Of a DNA stretch of 64,000 nt, positions 45,061-54,118 are shown piece by piece. Each line of letters opens with the position of its first letter. The first letter of the stretch is position 1. The stretch covers positions 1 through 64,000 of the forward strand of contig JBCCHV010000003.1 in assembly GCA_039028635.1 (NCBI GenBank). Reading direction: 5' to 3'. The notes beneath the pieces were generated by a model that did not search any database, was not told the origin of the DNA, and saw nothing but the letters and a program-made list of their open reading frames with translations. Origin of the DNA: Acidobacteriota bacterium. Its GTDB lineage: Bacteria; Acidobacteriota; Thermoanaerobaculia; Multivoradales; JBCCEF01. Position numbers and translations under genes: made by a program.

Positions 45061-47177
45061 AGCGCTTCGGTGTCGCCGCGGCCGCAGATGTTGCCGCCCT
45101 GGTTCTGATAGACCGCCTGGTTGCCGGTCTCGGTGTCGGTGACCGTGATGGTGTACTCGACGTCCGAAAGCGCCCCGTAGAAGACCCAGAATTTGCCGGT
45201 GACCGGACGGCCATCGATCATCTTGACCACCAGCTCGACGTTGCCGGCATCGAAGAACCAGTAGAAGCCCGATTCGTCGGTGAAGGGAATCGCCGTCGCG
45301 ACCCCTTCGTCGCCGTTGCGATGGTTGCGCCAGTCGACCTGCACCCGGAAGCGGTTGTCGAGCAGGCACAGGGTACGCGTGTCGGGGGTGCAGGGGCCCG
45401 CGGCGCCGGCCGCCGTGTGCGGCACCACCAGCTCGGCGAGATCGAGCGGGGGCTCCCCGGCCGCAGAGCCCAGCGGCGAACCCACCGACGAGCCCACGGA
45501 CGAGCCCACGGACTCAAACGGCACCTGGTGGAAGAGCTGCGGCCTGGTTTCGTCAACAGCCTCCGGAGCCTGGGCCGAGGCCCCCAGCGGGAAGGCCGTG
45601 GTGTCGCCCCGGCCACAGATGTTGCCGGCCTCGTTCTCGTAGAAGCGCCGCTCGCCGGTTTCGGTGTCGGTCACCGTGATGGTGTACTCGACGTCCGAAA
45701 GGGCGCCGTAGAACACCCAGAAGAAGCCGTTCGACGACCGCCCATCGATGATCTTGACCACCAGCTCGACATTGGCGGCGTTGAAGAACCAGAAGAAGCC
45801 GGTCTCGGTAGAGCGCTCGATCGCCTTGCCGGTGCCCACTTCGCCGGTGCGCTGGTTGCGCCAATCGACCTCGACGGAGAAGCGGCCCGCGGCCCCCAAG
45901 CAAAGGGTTTCGAGGCCCGCCTCGCAGGGATCGACGGCCACCGGCAGGTTGAAGCGGCGCGCCAGCACGCGGCGGCGAAACTCCTGGTCGCGGCGCTGCC
46001 AGAACACCATCGGTCCGGCCGAGCCGAAGGCGACGTCGGGCTGGGTGTGGCTGACGCCGGAGCTGGTGCTCACCGCCACCGGCGTCCCCAGGGGAACCCC
46101 CTCGGAGCTCACCAGGCGGCCGAGAATGTTGCCGTTCTGCACCGCGATTTCCTGCCAGACCACGAAGTAGCGGCCACTGTCGTCACCGGCGACGGCGGGA
46201 GCGCTGCGCTGCGCATCGCCGCCCAGGGACATGCGGTTCTCGGCCGGACCGACGGGCCCGGTCGCAAAGACTCGCCGGGCGTAGATCCCGGGACCGGTGC
46301 CGGAGTCGGAACGGCTCTCCCAGGTGACCATCGCCTCCTCGTTGCCGGCGACAGCGATGTCGGGAGAGTCCTGAATACCGTCGCTCTGCAGGTGGACGAC
46401 GAACTCGCCGGCGAGCGGCTGACCGGTGGCATCGAGCCAGCGCACCAGGACGTCGTCGCCGTCGAGGTCGAAGTCGAAGCTCTGCCAGGCCACCACCAGT
46501 CGGCCGCTCGGAGTCACCGCGACTTTCGGCTTGCTGACGATGTCCGGCGCCGCCTCGTCGACCCGGAACACCGCTCCCACCGGTCCGCCCGCGGCGCTCA
46601 GCAACCGACCCTCGATGGCGACGCCGGTGTAGAGGGGGACATCGCCCACCAAGCCTTCGAAGCGCAGGTTCTCCCACACCACCACGAAGGCCCCACCGGG
46701 AGTGACCGCGACGTCAGGGCTGGCCAGCAGCCGCCCTACCTGCGACGCGATCAGCGTTTCCGCTCCGAGAGGATTGCCGGAAAGGTCGAAGCGCCGCGCC
46801 ACGATGTCGCCGGTGAAGGCTCCCGAGGTCCGCGACCAAACGACGATCTGCTCGCCCCCGAGGGTGACGGCCGTCGCCGGAATCTCTTCGAATGCGCTGG
46901 TGCTGACGGAGCGTGACGATTCCCCACCGAGGGCGGCTCCGGCGGCATCGTAGGCCCGCGCACAGAGGCCCGGGACTCCGCACTGACCGCTCCACAGAGC
47001 CACCACCTCGCCGCGACCGTTGCGTGCCGCCGTCGGTCCCAGAACGACCCCCGAGATTTCGCTGCTGACCTCGATCTCACCGTCGGCAGGGGTGAGTTGG
47101 CCGAGGGCAGGCGCGAGAGCGGACAGTCCGGCGAGAAGGCAGACGACGAGAACGCGGTTCAGACGAGCTGGTTTCAT
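45057..47177 (-). CDS. Secreted protein with two WFF/VKVLDGR domains (member A)
   Basis: A 706-aa protein, start at 47177 chosen for the signal peptide (MKPARLNRVLVVCLLAGLSA) and GGAG upstream. Residues ~25-430 are repeating ~55-residue units with VVVW/VVAW strands (GGEQIVVWSRTSG, GGAFVVVWENLRF), a likely beta-propeller. Then come two copies of a ~105-residue domain: LCLGAAGRFSVEVDWRNQ, TGFFWFFNAANVELVVKIID, GFFWVFYGALSDVEYTITVT, ending GRGDTTAF. The second copy is at the C-terminus and ends GRGDTEAL. The linker has a VGSSVGSSVGSPLG repeat. Extracellular; function unknown. Members B, C and D lie next to it on the opposite strand. Confidence 0.8.
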   Translation of the reverse strand: MKPARLNRVLVVCLLAGLSALAPALGQLTPADGEIEVSSEISGVVLGPTAARNGRGEVVALWSGQCGVPGLCARAYDAAGAALGGESSRSVSTSAFEEIPATAVTLGGEQIVVWSRTSGAFTGDIVARRFDLSGNPLGAETLIASQVGRLLASPDVAVTPGGAFVVVWENLRFEGLVGDVPLYTGVAIEGRLLSAAGGPVGAVFRVDEAAPDIVSKPKVAVTPSGRLVVAWQSFDFDLDGDDVLVRWLDATGQPLAGEFVVHLQSDGIQDSPDIAVAGNEEAMVTWESRSDSGTGPGIYARRVFATGPVGPAENRMSLGGDAQRSAPAVAGDDSGRYFVVWQEIAVQNGNILGRLVSSEGVPLGTPVAVSTSSGVSHTQPDVAFGSAGPMVFWQRRDQEFRRRVLARRFNLPVAVDPCEAGLETLCLGAAGRFSVEVDWRNQRTGEVGTGKAIERSTETGFFWFFNAANVELVVKIIDGRSSNGFFWVFYGALSDVEYTITVTDTETGERRFYENEAGNICGRGDTTAFPLGASAQAPEAVDETRPQLFHQVPFESVGSSVGSSVGSPLGSAAGEPPLDLAELVVPHTAAGAAGPCTPDTRTLCLLDNRFRVQVDWRNHRNGDEGVATAIPFTDESGFYWFFDAGNVELVVKMIDGRPVTGKFWVFYGALSDVEYTITVTDTETGNQAVYQNQGGNICGRGDTEAL

Positions 47178-47234
47178 CACGGATCTCCGGCCTCGAGAAA
47201 CGGCTGGGTTCGAATTCAGGAACTTGGCTAGCAA

Positions 47235-47436
47235 CCTGCCAGCAGGCTGCTGAAAAAGTCCGCCTTGCGGATCTCCAGCGCTGCTAGCTGTTTTTTTCCG
47301 AGAGGGGCTACGCGCCCCTCCGGCCCAAGAAGCGCGGTTCTTGGGCCTCCTCTCCCGTCGCGGCGGCTGCGCCGCCGCCGGGCCCCTACGGGCCCGGAAG
47401 CAGCTTGCCGATGAGTTTTCAGCAACCTACTAGCTG
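47235..47436. repeat. MITE-like element with terminal inverted repeats
   Basis: Left end GCAGGCTGCTGAAAAAGTC; right end is the inverse of GTAGGTTGCTGAAAAC. Between them are back-to-back GC hairpins (GAGGGGC...GCCCCTC; GGCCCAAGAA...TTCTTGGGCC; GGCGGC-TGC-GCCGCC; GGGCCC...GGGCCC). No coding capacity. The same GCAGGCTGCTGAAAAAGTC end is present, inverted, at the right end of the element at 60953-61138. Confidence 0.7.
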
Positions 47437-47559
47437 AGTGACTGTAGCAAGGACCGGCGGTCTCTCTCTTGATGGTCGGCCCCCTAGGCGCGGACGGCAA
47501 GAGAGCCGACAGCTCTCTCGTCCCGAGATTTATGTCCTGGCATCATACGACAGTCACTC
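47436..47559. repeat. Short inverted-repeat element
   Basis: GAGTGACTGT (47436-47445) and ACAGTCACTC (47550-47559) are perfect inverses. The inner sequences stay partly complementary (AAGGACC against a TGTCCTGG stretch). It may be a small nonautonomous element next to the MITE-like one. No gene inside. Confidence 0.45.
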
Positions 47560-47743
47560 CCGCACACCGAGTCCCTTGCACCGACATGCCCCAAGCCAGG
47601 CCTCGAGACACCTCCAGAACGAGATCATAAGACACTCGAAAGAAGCGAGATAGAGCTCCCGAACCGATCTCCCTCGAGGGCCCTTCTCAACCACCACTGA
47701 AGTTCTGAGACGGAGCATTCTTGACCCGAAGCGGGAAGACATG

Positions 47744-47816
47744 CAACGATGTTGGCGCAACATTTCTTGCAGCTCCTGTTGTTCCTTCAGCAAAACCGTT
47801 TCCATCAACGATGTTG
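47744..47816. promoter_or_regulatory. Two CAACGATGTTG palindromes upstream of member B
   Basis: CAACGATGTTG occurs at 47744-47754 and again at 47806-47816. It is an 11-base near-palindrome, in the same orientation, 62 bases apart (six helical turns), the second ending 20 bases before the GTG start. Possible operator pair; no matching regulator known. Confidence 0.35.
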
Positions 47817-47835
47817 ATCGTGGGAGTGGTTTGCC

Positions 47836-49737
47836 GTGAAGAGAACGATCCTCTGTTTTGCCCTCTGTTTGATTCCCTTGTCCCTGCTGGGCCAGGTCCT
47901 CGAGCTCACCCGAGACGAGACCTTCAGAAGTCGCCTGATACCGATGGACGACGATCTTTCGATCGCCGTTTGGTCCCGTCTGGCGACCAACCCCAGTGTG
48001 GAAAGGCGTTATCAGCTCGAGACTCGGGCCATCACTGACGATGGCAGTGCTCTCGGACCGATTTTCACCCTCGGCAGCCCAGCGTCCGAGAGCAGATTCG
48101 ACGCCGCTCGTAGCGGGGATCACATACTGGTCGCGTGGTTGCACCAGATCCCGTTCTCGATCCGGGGTCATGTGCTGAGCTCGGCGGGAGAACCCACCGG
48201 CAACACGTTCGAGATCCTCCGCCCAGGAACCAGTCCCAGCAGCCACCTTGCGGTTGCCGGAAGCACCAGCGGATTCACGGTCGCCTGGAGCACCCGGAAT
48301 GGCCACCTCTATGGCCAACGTTTCGATCTCTCGGGCCATCCCGTGGGAGCCCGCCTCACCCTTTTCGAGCCCGCAGGCAACGACCCCTTGGTGAGCAATC
48401 CGATCGTAGATTTGGCGCCGGCCGGCGACATGACGGTGGCAGCTTTCATCATCAATTCCGAATCGTTCCCGACCAACCGCGGCACCCTGTATTTCCGCCA
48501 AATTCCGTCAGCCGGACCTCCAGGCCCCCTCACCGAGATTGCCAACCAGCAGATATCGCTCGGCGCTCAGATCGCACCCGCACCTTCCAACCGATTCGTC
48601 GTGACCTGGATCGAGATCCGACGCGCCTCGCCGCGTGCGATCAAGTGGCAGCTCATCGATGCGGACGGCCACCGCCAAGGCCCGATCCATACCGCCGTAG
48701 AAACCGACAGCCCGATCTTCGAGACCAGACTCTCTTCTCGTGGAAATCAGGCAGTCATCGCTTGGATCGAGGCTCAGCGTGTGCAAGCGCTTCCCTTCGG
48801 ACTTGCGGGCGAAAGCTTCGGCCCTGCCTTTGCCATCTCGCCTCTCGACGGATCCACGGAGCGGAGCGTAGATGTCGCCTGGGTCGGCCCGGGCATTGTC
48901 CAAACCACTTACTACGCCTCTCTCGACGGCTCGACGCCGTTGGCCAACGGCTCTCTACCGGCCCTCTTCACCCAGCGCCTGAGCTTCCGCTGTCAACGCA
49001 GTCTGACCAATGCCTGCTTGCAAGAAGATCGCTTCACGGTACGAGTCCTTCGCGATACGGAGGACGGCCCGCGACCGGCCCGCGCCACGGTTCTGACACC
49101 GGACACGGGCGGCTTCTGGTTCTTCAGCGAGGACAACCTCGAGGTGCTGGTCAAAGTGCTCGACGGTCGCCTGCAGAACGGCCACTTCTGGGTGCTGTTC
49201 GGCTCGATGTCGAACCTGCCCTACACAGTGGTGGTCACCGACACCGAAACCGGCATCTCACGCCACTTCGAGAATCCCGCCGGCACCCTCGCCAGCCAAG
49301 CGATCACCACTGCCTTTGCAGACGACGGCGAGCCCCCGGCTCGAGACGACATCCCGCTCCCGGCGACCGACAGCGGCTGCTTCGAAAGCGACAGTCCACA
49401 GCTTTGCCTGACCAACGATCGCTTTCAGATCACCGCTGCCTGGAGCGACCCGCGCAGCGGCCTGTCCGGCCTCGGCGTCGGGCGCCTGATCTCCAGAAAC
49501 AGCGGCGCCTTCTGGTTCTTCGAGGAGAAAAACCTCGAGCTCATCGTCAAGGTGCTCGACGGCACCCTCTCCAACGGCCACTACTGGGTCTTCGTCGGCT
49601 CCCTGACGGACGTCGAGGTCGAGCTCCAGGTCCAGGATCTCTTCACCGGCGAAAGTTGGACCCACCGCAAGCCCGCCTTCACCCTCCAAAGCCATGCCGA
49701 CACCTTTGCACTGCCGGCAGATCCGCCGCTTTACTGA
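47836..49737 (+). CDS. Secreted protein with two WFF/VKVLDGR domains (member B)
   Basis: A 633-aa protein from GTG at 47836, signal peptide MKRTILCFALCLIPLSLLGQ. Residues 20-385 are weakly repeating beta units (ILVAWLHQ, FTVAWSTRN, VIAWIEAQ). The first WFF domain at ~395-510: CLQEDRFTVRVLRDTEDGPR, GGFWFFSEDNLEVLVKVLDG, GHFWVLFGSMSNLPYTVVVT, ending ASQAITTAF. The second at ~525-630 ends HADTFAL. Same direction as members C and D. Function unknown. GTG is the only reasonable start giving a signal peptide. Confidence 0.8.
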   Translation: MKRTILCFALCLIPLSLLGQVLELTRDETFRSRLIPMDDDLSIAVWSRLATNPSVERRYQLETRAITDDGSALGPIFTLGSPASESRFDAARSGDHILVAWLHQIPFSIRGHVLSSAGEPTGNTFEILRPGTSPSSHLAVAGSTSGFTVAWSTRNGHLYGQRFDLSGHPVGARLTLFEPAGNDPLVSNPIVDLAPAGDMTVAAFIINSESFPTNRGTLYFRQIPSAGPPGPLTEIANQQISLGAQIAPAPSNRFVVTWIEIRRASPRAIKWQLIDADGHRQGPIHTAVETDSPIFETRLSSRGNQAVIAWIEAQRVQALPFGLAGESFGPAFAISPLDGSTERSVDVAWVGPGIVQTTYYASLDGSTPLANGSLPALFTQRLSFRCQRSLTNACLQEDRFTVRVLRDTEDGPRPARATVLTPDTGGFWFFSEDNLEVLVKVLDGRLQNGHFWVLFGSMSNLPYTVVVTDTETGISRHFENPAGTLASQAITTAFADDGEPPARDDIPLPATDSGCFESDSPQLCLTNDRFQITAAWSDPRSGLSGLGVGRLISRNSGAFWFFEEKNLELIVKVLDGTLSNGHYWVFVGSLTDVEVELQVQDLFTGESWTHRKPAFTLQSHADTFALPADPPLY

Positions 49738-49808
49738 AGAGAAGGCCTGCCGCGTCCCTGCGCTCGACCTCGCAGCGACCGGTTGAAGACTCTCCAGAGT
49801 CCCTCCGG

Positions 49809-49837
49809 CCGACCGCACCCACCGCGGGTGCGGTCGG
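49809..49837 (+). terminator. Hairpin after member B
   Basis: CCGACCGCACCC (49809-49820), loop ACCGC, GGGTGCGGTCGG (49826-49837): a perfect 12-bp stem about 70 bases after the stop codon. No U-tract, so termination strength is uncertain. Confidence 0.6.
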
Positions 49838-50039
49838 CGGCCAAGGGCAGGTTCACACCTCGGCCTGAGCGGTCACTTCGACGCATCGCCATGTCCATAG
49901 ACCATAGGTAACCCGATCGCGGTCTTCTGCCGGCCAACCCACTCGCCCCTCGAGCACCGTCTCGCAAGCAGGCGAAGAAGACAAATTAATCAACGCTTTA
50001 TCGGTTGCGATGGAAGATTCACGGCAGGGTCTTTCCCCC

Positions 50040-50069
50040 TTGACAGCCGGTTCGAGACAATCCTAATAT
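50040..50069 (+). promoter_or_regulatory. Promoter of members C and D
   Basis: Perfect -35 TTGACA (50040-50045), 18-base spacer, perfect-looking -10 TAATAT (50064-50069), in an AT-richer stretch. The leader would be about 100 bases to the ATG at 50175. Confidence 0.75.
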
Positions 50070-50174
50070 GTCGCTACGACATTTTCATAGATCGCCCGGG
50101 ATCGTTCGCCACGATCCCAGTTCCGCTCGATGCTCGACGTTCGCTTGCTAGGTGAGTCCCTGGGAGAACTTCTG

Positions 50175-52076
50175 ATGAAACCGCGACACTTCCTCTGCCT
50201 TCTGCTTCTTCTGAGCGCCATGACTTCCGGCCTCGCCGCCGACGACATTCGACGCCTCGATCCCCAGCTCGAGGGCCAGAGCTGGTCGGTCCGCACCGCC
50301 GAAGACTCCTTCGTCACGCTGTGGTTCCGCCCCGCCAACCCGAACTGGCAGCTCGTCAGCCGCGGGTTCGACGGCACCACGAGCTACGAGATCGGTCCTC
50401 CCACCACCAACCCTCTGATCGCCGTCACGACCTCGCCCCGCGACACCATCCTGGTCACCTGGTTCGACGACCTGGGCTTCATCCGCGGTCAGTTCCTCGA
50501 CTCGGACGGAGCCCCCGACGGCTCCGATTTCTCCCTCGTGCCGGCCGGAGGCGTGGTGACCTCGATCGGCCTCGCTGCCGACACCGATGGCTTCTCGGTG
50601 GTCTGGACCACCGGCAGCGGTTTCAGTTTCTTTCAGCGCCTCGACAACTCAGGAGCCACCGTCGGCGACCGCATCACCCGCAGCGCCCCCTTCGATGGCT
50701 TCGGCGTCGGCGGCCGGGCTCACCTCACCAGCCTCGCCGCCAACGGCAACGGCATGGTGGGGGCCTCCTCCTCCGATCAGCGGCGAGACGCCAACTTCTT
50801 CACCACCCTCGGCAGTGCTCGGGTGACGGCGAATGGGTCGAGCCTCGGCGGCTCCGAGCTCGCCGTCGCCCCGGTGCAGAGCTCTTTCGAGCTGGCGATC
50901 GCCGCCGACGCCGGTCTCGGCTACGGGGTCGTCTACAGCCGCTTCGACCCCAGCGACAATGGCCGCGAGATCTGGTTCCAGCGCCTCGACCTCGGCGGCC
51001 TACCCGCGACCAGCCCGCGGCGGGTCGACCCCGGTCCCGAGCCGACGGACGTTCACTCACCGCGCATCGCCTGCGACCTCGGCGGCGCCTGCATCGTCCT
51101 CTGGCAGCGCGGCCGGGGCCAAGGTTCGAAGATCTTCACCCGCACCTACGACTCACTCGCCCACCCCTTCGGTCCGGCCCGCCCCCTGATTAACTACGAC
51201 ACGACCGCGGAGAGCGGCGCCAACGTGACCTTCGATCGCCAAGGCGAGGCCCTCTTCACCGCCTTCGTCGAGGCCAGCGATCCACAAGGCCCTCCGCAGC
51301 CGACCGGCCTGCTGGCGATCCGCCGAGCCCTTCCCTGCCGCCCCGGCCTCGACACGGTCTGCTTGCGAGAAGGGCGCTTCGCGGTGCAGGTCACCCTCGA
51401 GGACGACCTCCACGCCACCGGCTTCCCGGCCCCCGCGGAGCCGATGACGTCGGACACGGGAGGCTTCTGGTTCTTCAGCCAGGACAACCTCGAAGTGCTC
51501 GTCAAAGTCCTCGACGGACGGCCCGTCAACGGCCACTTCTGGGTCCTCTTCGGGTCGCTTTCGAACCTCGCCTACACGGTGACCGTCACCGACACCTCGA
51601 CCGGCGAAACCCGCCAATTCGCCAACCCGGAGGGAACGCTCGCCTCGCAGGCAAACACCGAAGCATTCACCGACGACGGCTCACCCCTGACCGTCGCCGC
51701 GCCAGCGCCCGACAGCCCGCCCGGCGCCTGTCCCGCGCTCTCCGACGCCGCCCTCTGTCTGACCAATGCCCGCTTCCGCGCCACCGTCGAGTGGATCGAT
51801 CCGCGCAGCGGCCGCACCGGCTTCGGGGTCGGACGCCTGATCTCCGAGAACAGCGGCGCCTTCTGGTTCTTCGGCCCGGAGAACCTCGAGCTCATCGTCA
51901 AGGTGCTCGACGGTCGCGTGTCCAACAGTCATTTCTGGGTCTTCGTCGGCTCCCTCACCGACGTCGAGTACGAGATCCGCATCGACGACGACGTCACCGG
52001 CGAGTCGTGGACCTATCGCAAGCCTCCCTTCAGCCTCGAAAGTCACGCCGACATCGAAGCTCTTCCCGCACCGTGA
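50175..52076 (+). CDS. Secreted protein with two WFF/VKVLDGR domains (member C)
   Basis: A 633-aa protein; start at 50175, from GGGAG upstream and the signal peptide MKPRHFLCLLLLLSAMTSGL. The N-terminal ~370 residues hold beta units (ILVTWFDDLGFIRGQFLDSD, FSVVWTTGSG, CIVLWQRGRG). The first WFF domain is CLREGRFAVQVTLED, GGFWFFSQDNLEVLVKVLDG, GHFWVLFGSLSNLAYTVTVT. The second is CLTNARFRATVEWIDPRSGR, GAFWFFGPENLELIVKVLDG, SHFWVFVGSLTDVEYEIRID, ending HADIEAL. Very similar to member D, with which it is probably cotranscribed (45-base gap). Confidence 0.82.
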   Translation: MKPRHFLCLLLLLSAMTSGLAADDIRRLDPQLEGQSWSVRTAEDSFVTLWFRPANPNWQLVSRGFDGTTSYEIGPPTTNPLIAVTTSPRDTILVTWFDDLGFIRGQFLDSDGAPDGSDFSLVPAGGVVTSIGLAADTDGFSVVWTTGSGFSFFQRLDNSGATVGDRITRSAPFDGFGVGGRAHLTSLAANGNGMVGASSSDQRRDANFFTTLGSARVTANGSSLGGSELAVAPVQSSFELAIAADAGLGYGVVYSRFDPSDNGREIWFQRLDLGGLPATSPRRVDPGPEPTDVHSPRIACDLGGACIVLWQRGRGQGSKIFTRTYDSLAHPFGPARPLINYDTTAESGANVTFDRQGEALFTAFVEASDPQGPPQPTGLLAIRRALPCRPGLDTVCLREGRFAVQVTLEDDLHATGFPAPAEPMTSDTGGFWFFSQDNLEVLVKVLDGRPVNGHFWVLFGSLSNLAYTVTVTDTSTGETRQFANPEGTLASQANTEAFTDDGSPLTVAAPAPDSPPGACPALSDAALCLTNARFRATVEWIDPRSGRTGFGVGRLISENSGAFWFFGPENLELIVKVLDGRVSNSHFWVFVGSLTDVEYEIRIDDDVTGESWTYRKPPFSLESHADIEALPAP

Positions 52077-52121
52077 AGCGCGTGAACTCGCCTTGACGCA
52101 GGATCTATTGGAGAGAGTAAT

Positions 52122-54032
52122 ATGAGATATCGACATTTTCTTTTGCTCAGCGCCCTTGCCCTCGCCCTTTGCGGGCCGGCCAGCGGCCAGACCTTCGACA
52201 TCGATACCCAGGTTCAGGGCACCAGCCGGATCGTGGCTCTCGAGAACGGCGGCTTCGTGACCGTATGGGCGCGACCGACCAGTCCCTTCCCGACCGGTAC
52301 CTGGCAGATCGCCAACCGCGCCGTGCTGGTGGACGACATCGGCGAGCTCAACATCCTCGGCGCACCGGTCAACGAGCCGGCCTTCGATGCCGCCGCCTCT
52401 GGCAATACCGTACTGGTGGTCTGGCAAGACCTGATCGCCGGCAGCCTGAAGGGTCAGGTGCTCGACGCCAGCGGCCAGCCGACGGGGAACGCCTTCGACA
52501 TCGCCGGAATCGGCGCTGCTCCCAGCAGCATCGCCGCCGCCGGAGGAGACGAGGGCTTCGCCGTGGTCTGGTCGCTGGCCGGCGTCCTGTACGCGCGCTT
52601 TCTCGACCGTTCCGGCAATCCGACCAGCGGCGTCATCGCGGGACCGTCACCGCTGACCGGCAACGGCACCAGCGTCGGCGTGGGGATCGCCACGGTGGCG
52701 ATGAAGGGCGACTCGACGATGCTCCTCTATGCCGTCGACACGATCCAGCTCGGAGCCCGCCTTTTCTCGGATCTCTACTCCCAGCGCATCTTCTCGGACG
52801 GCCGCTTCGGCCCGGAGCGGCTGCGCGGCACCCAGCCGGGACCGACCGGCTACGAGCTCGACCTCGCCCCCTATCCGGACGGGGGCTTCGTCGCCGCCTG
52901 GTCCGACCGCCGCTTCGGAACCACCAGCGATGTCACCTTCCAACGCCTCGATGCCGACGGCGTACTGGTCACCGACTATCTGGCGGCGGATCGCCGCCCG
53001 ATCACCGGGGACCGCACGATGCCGCGGGTTGCCGCCGACCGCAACGGCGCCATCGCCCTTTCCTGGCTGGCCCCCTTCGAATCGCAAACTCGCTTTGCGA
53101 CGCGCACCTTCGACCCTCAGGGGCACCCCCTGGGGACGCCTCAGGTCACCTCCGGAGACTTCCTGTTCACGGCAGGCGGCGATCTCGACTTCCTGCCGAG
53201 TGGCGAGTGGGTGCGATCCGAGTTCCGCCGCCAAGAAGCGCCGATCCTGCTTCCCGATGGGACTGACTCGGGCCTTTTCGCGGTCCAGGAATCTCTTCCC
53301 TGCCGACCCGATGGCCACACCCTCTGCCTACGCGAAGGCCGCTTCGCGGTGCAGGTGCTGCGCAACGGCCAAGCGAGCCCGGTTCAGGTCTTGACCTCCG
53401 ACACCGGCGGATTCTGGTTCTTTTCCGAGGACAACCTCGAAGTGCTCGTCAAGGTGCTCGACGGCCGGCCCGTCAACGGCCATTTCTGGGTTCTCTTCGG
53501 ATCCCTTTCGAATCTCGCCTACGTGGTCGAAGTGACCGATACGGCCACCGGCGAGATGCGCCGCTACGGCAATCCCGACGGCATGCTGGCCAGCCAGGCC
53601 CATACCGAAGCCTTCGTCGATGACGGCTCGCCGCTGACGGAGACCTCCCCGGTGGTCGGCGCTCCCGACGGCAACTGCCCACCGGGAGCTCCGGAGGTGC
53701 TGTGCGTCACCGAGGGTCGCTTCGAAATCTCTGCCGAGTGGATCGACCCACGCAGCGGCCGCACCGGCAGCGGCACCGGCCGCCTGATCTCGGACAACAG
53801 CGGCGCCTTCTGGTTCTTCGGCCCGGAGAACATCGAGCTGATCGTCAAGGTGCTCGACGGCCGGACCTCGAACGGCCACTTCTGGGTCTTCATCGGCTCC
53901 CTGACCGACGTCGAGGTCAACCTGCGGGTCGACGACACGGTCACCGGCGAGACCTGGACCCATCGCAAACCGCCGTTCGTCCTCGAAAGCTACGCCGACA
54001 CGGAGGCCTTGCCGGCAGCGACACAAGACTGA
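52122..54032 (+). CDS. Secreted protein with two WFF/VKVLDGR domains (member D)
   Basis: A 636-aa protein, signal peptide MRYRHFLLLSALALALCGPA, GGAGAGA before the ATG. Beta units include VLVVWQDLIAGSLKGQVLDA and FAVVWSLAGVLYARFLDRSG. WFF domain 1 (~395-510) has CLREGRFAVQVL, GGFWFFSEDNLEVLVKVLDG and GHFWVLFGSLSNLAYVVEVT. Domain 2 (~520-630) has CVTEGRFEISAEWIDPRSGR, GAFWFFGPENIELIVKVLDG and GHFWVFIGSLTDVEVNLRVD. High DNA identity with member C in the domains suggests recent duplication or gene conversion. Likely exported by the general secretory route; role unknown. Confidence 0.82.
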   Translation: MRYRHFLLLSALALALCGPASGQTFDIDTQVQGTSRIVALENGGFVTVWARPTSPFPTGTWQIANRAVLVDDIGELNILGAPVNEPAFDAAASGNTVLVVWQDLIAGSLKGQVLDASGQPTGNAFDIAGIGAAPSSIAAAGGDEGFAVVWSLAGVLYARFLDRSGNPTSGVIAGPSPLTGNGTSVGVGIATVAMKGDSTMLLYAVDTIQLGARLFSDLYSQRIFSDGRFGPERLRGTQPGPTGYELDLAPYPDGGFVAAWSDRRFGTTSDVTFQRLDADGVLVTDYLAADRRPITGDRTMPRVAADRNGAIALSWLAPFESQTRFATRTFDPQGHPLGTPQVTSGDFLFTAGGDLDFLPSGEWVRSEFRRQEAPILLPDGTDSGLFAVQESLPCRPDGHTLCLREGRFAVQVLRNGQASPVQVLTSDTGGFWFFSEDNLEVLVKVLDGRPVNGHFWVLFGSLSNLAYVVEVTDTATGEMRRYGNPDGMLASQAHTEAFVDDGSPLTETSPVVGAPDGNCPPGAPEVLCVTEGRFEISAEWIDPRSGRTGSGTGRLISDNSGAFWFFGPENIELIVKVLDGRTSNGHFWVFIGSLTDVEVNLRVDDTVTGETWTHRKPPFVLESYADTEALPAATQD

Positions 54033-54118
54033 ACGCAACGTCGGCCGGCGAAGATCTCGCCGGCCGACCCCCTGCAATCGAGGATCGACGAGCCACCATC
54101 TCGAAACCGGCGACCACG

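Noticed and set aside
53702-54118. Plus-strand ORF start inside member D for the fifth family copy
   Set aside because: The frame overlaps member D out of phase; similarity to the family begins only near 54119.
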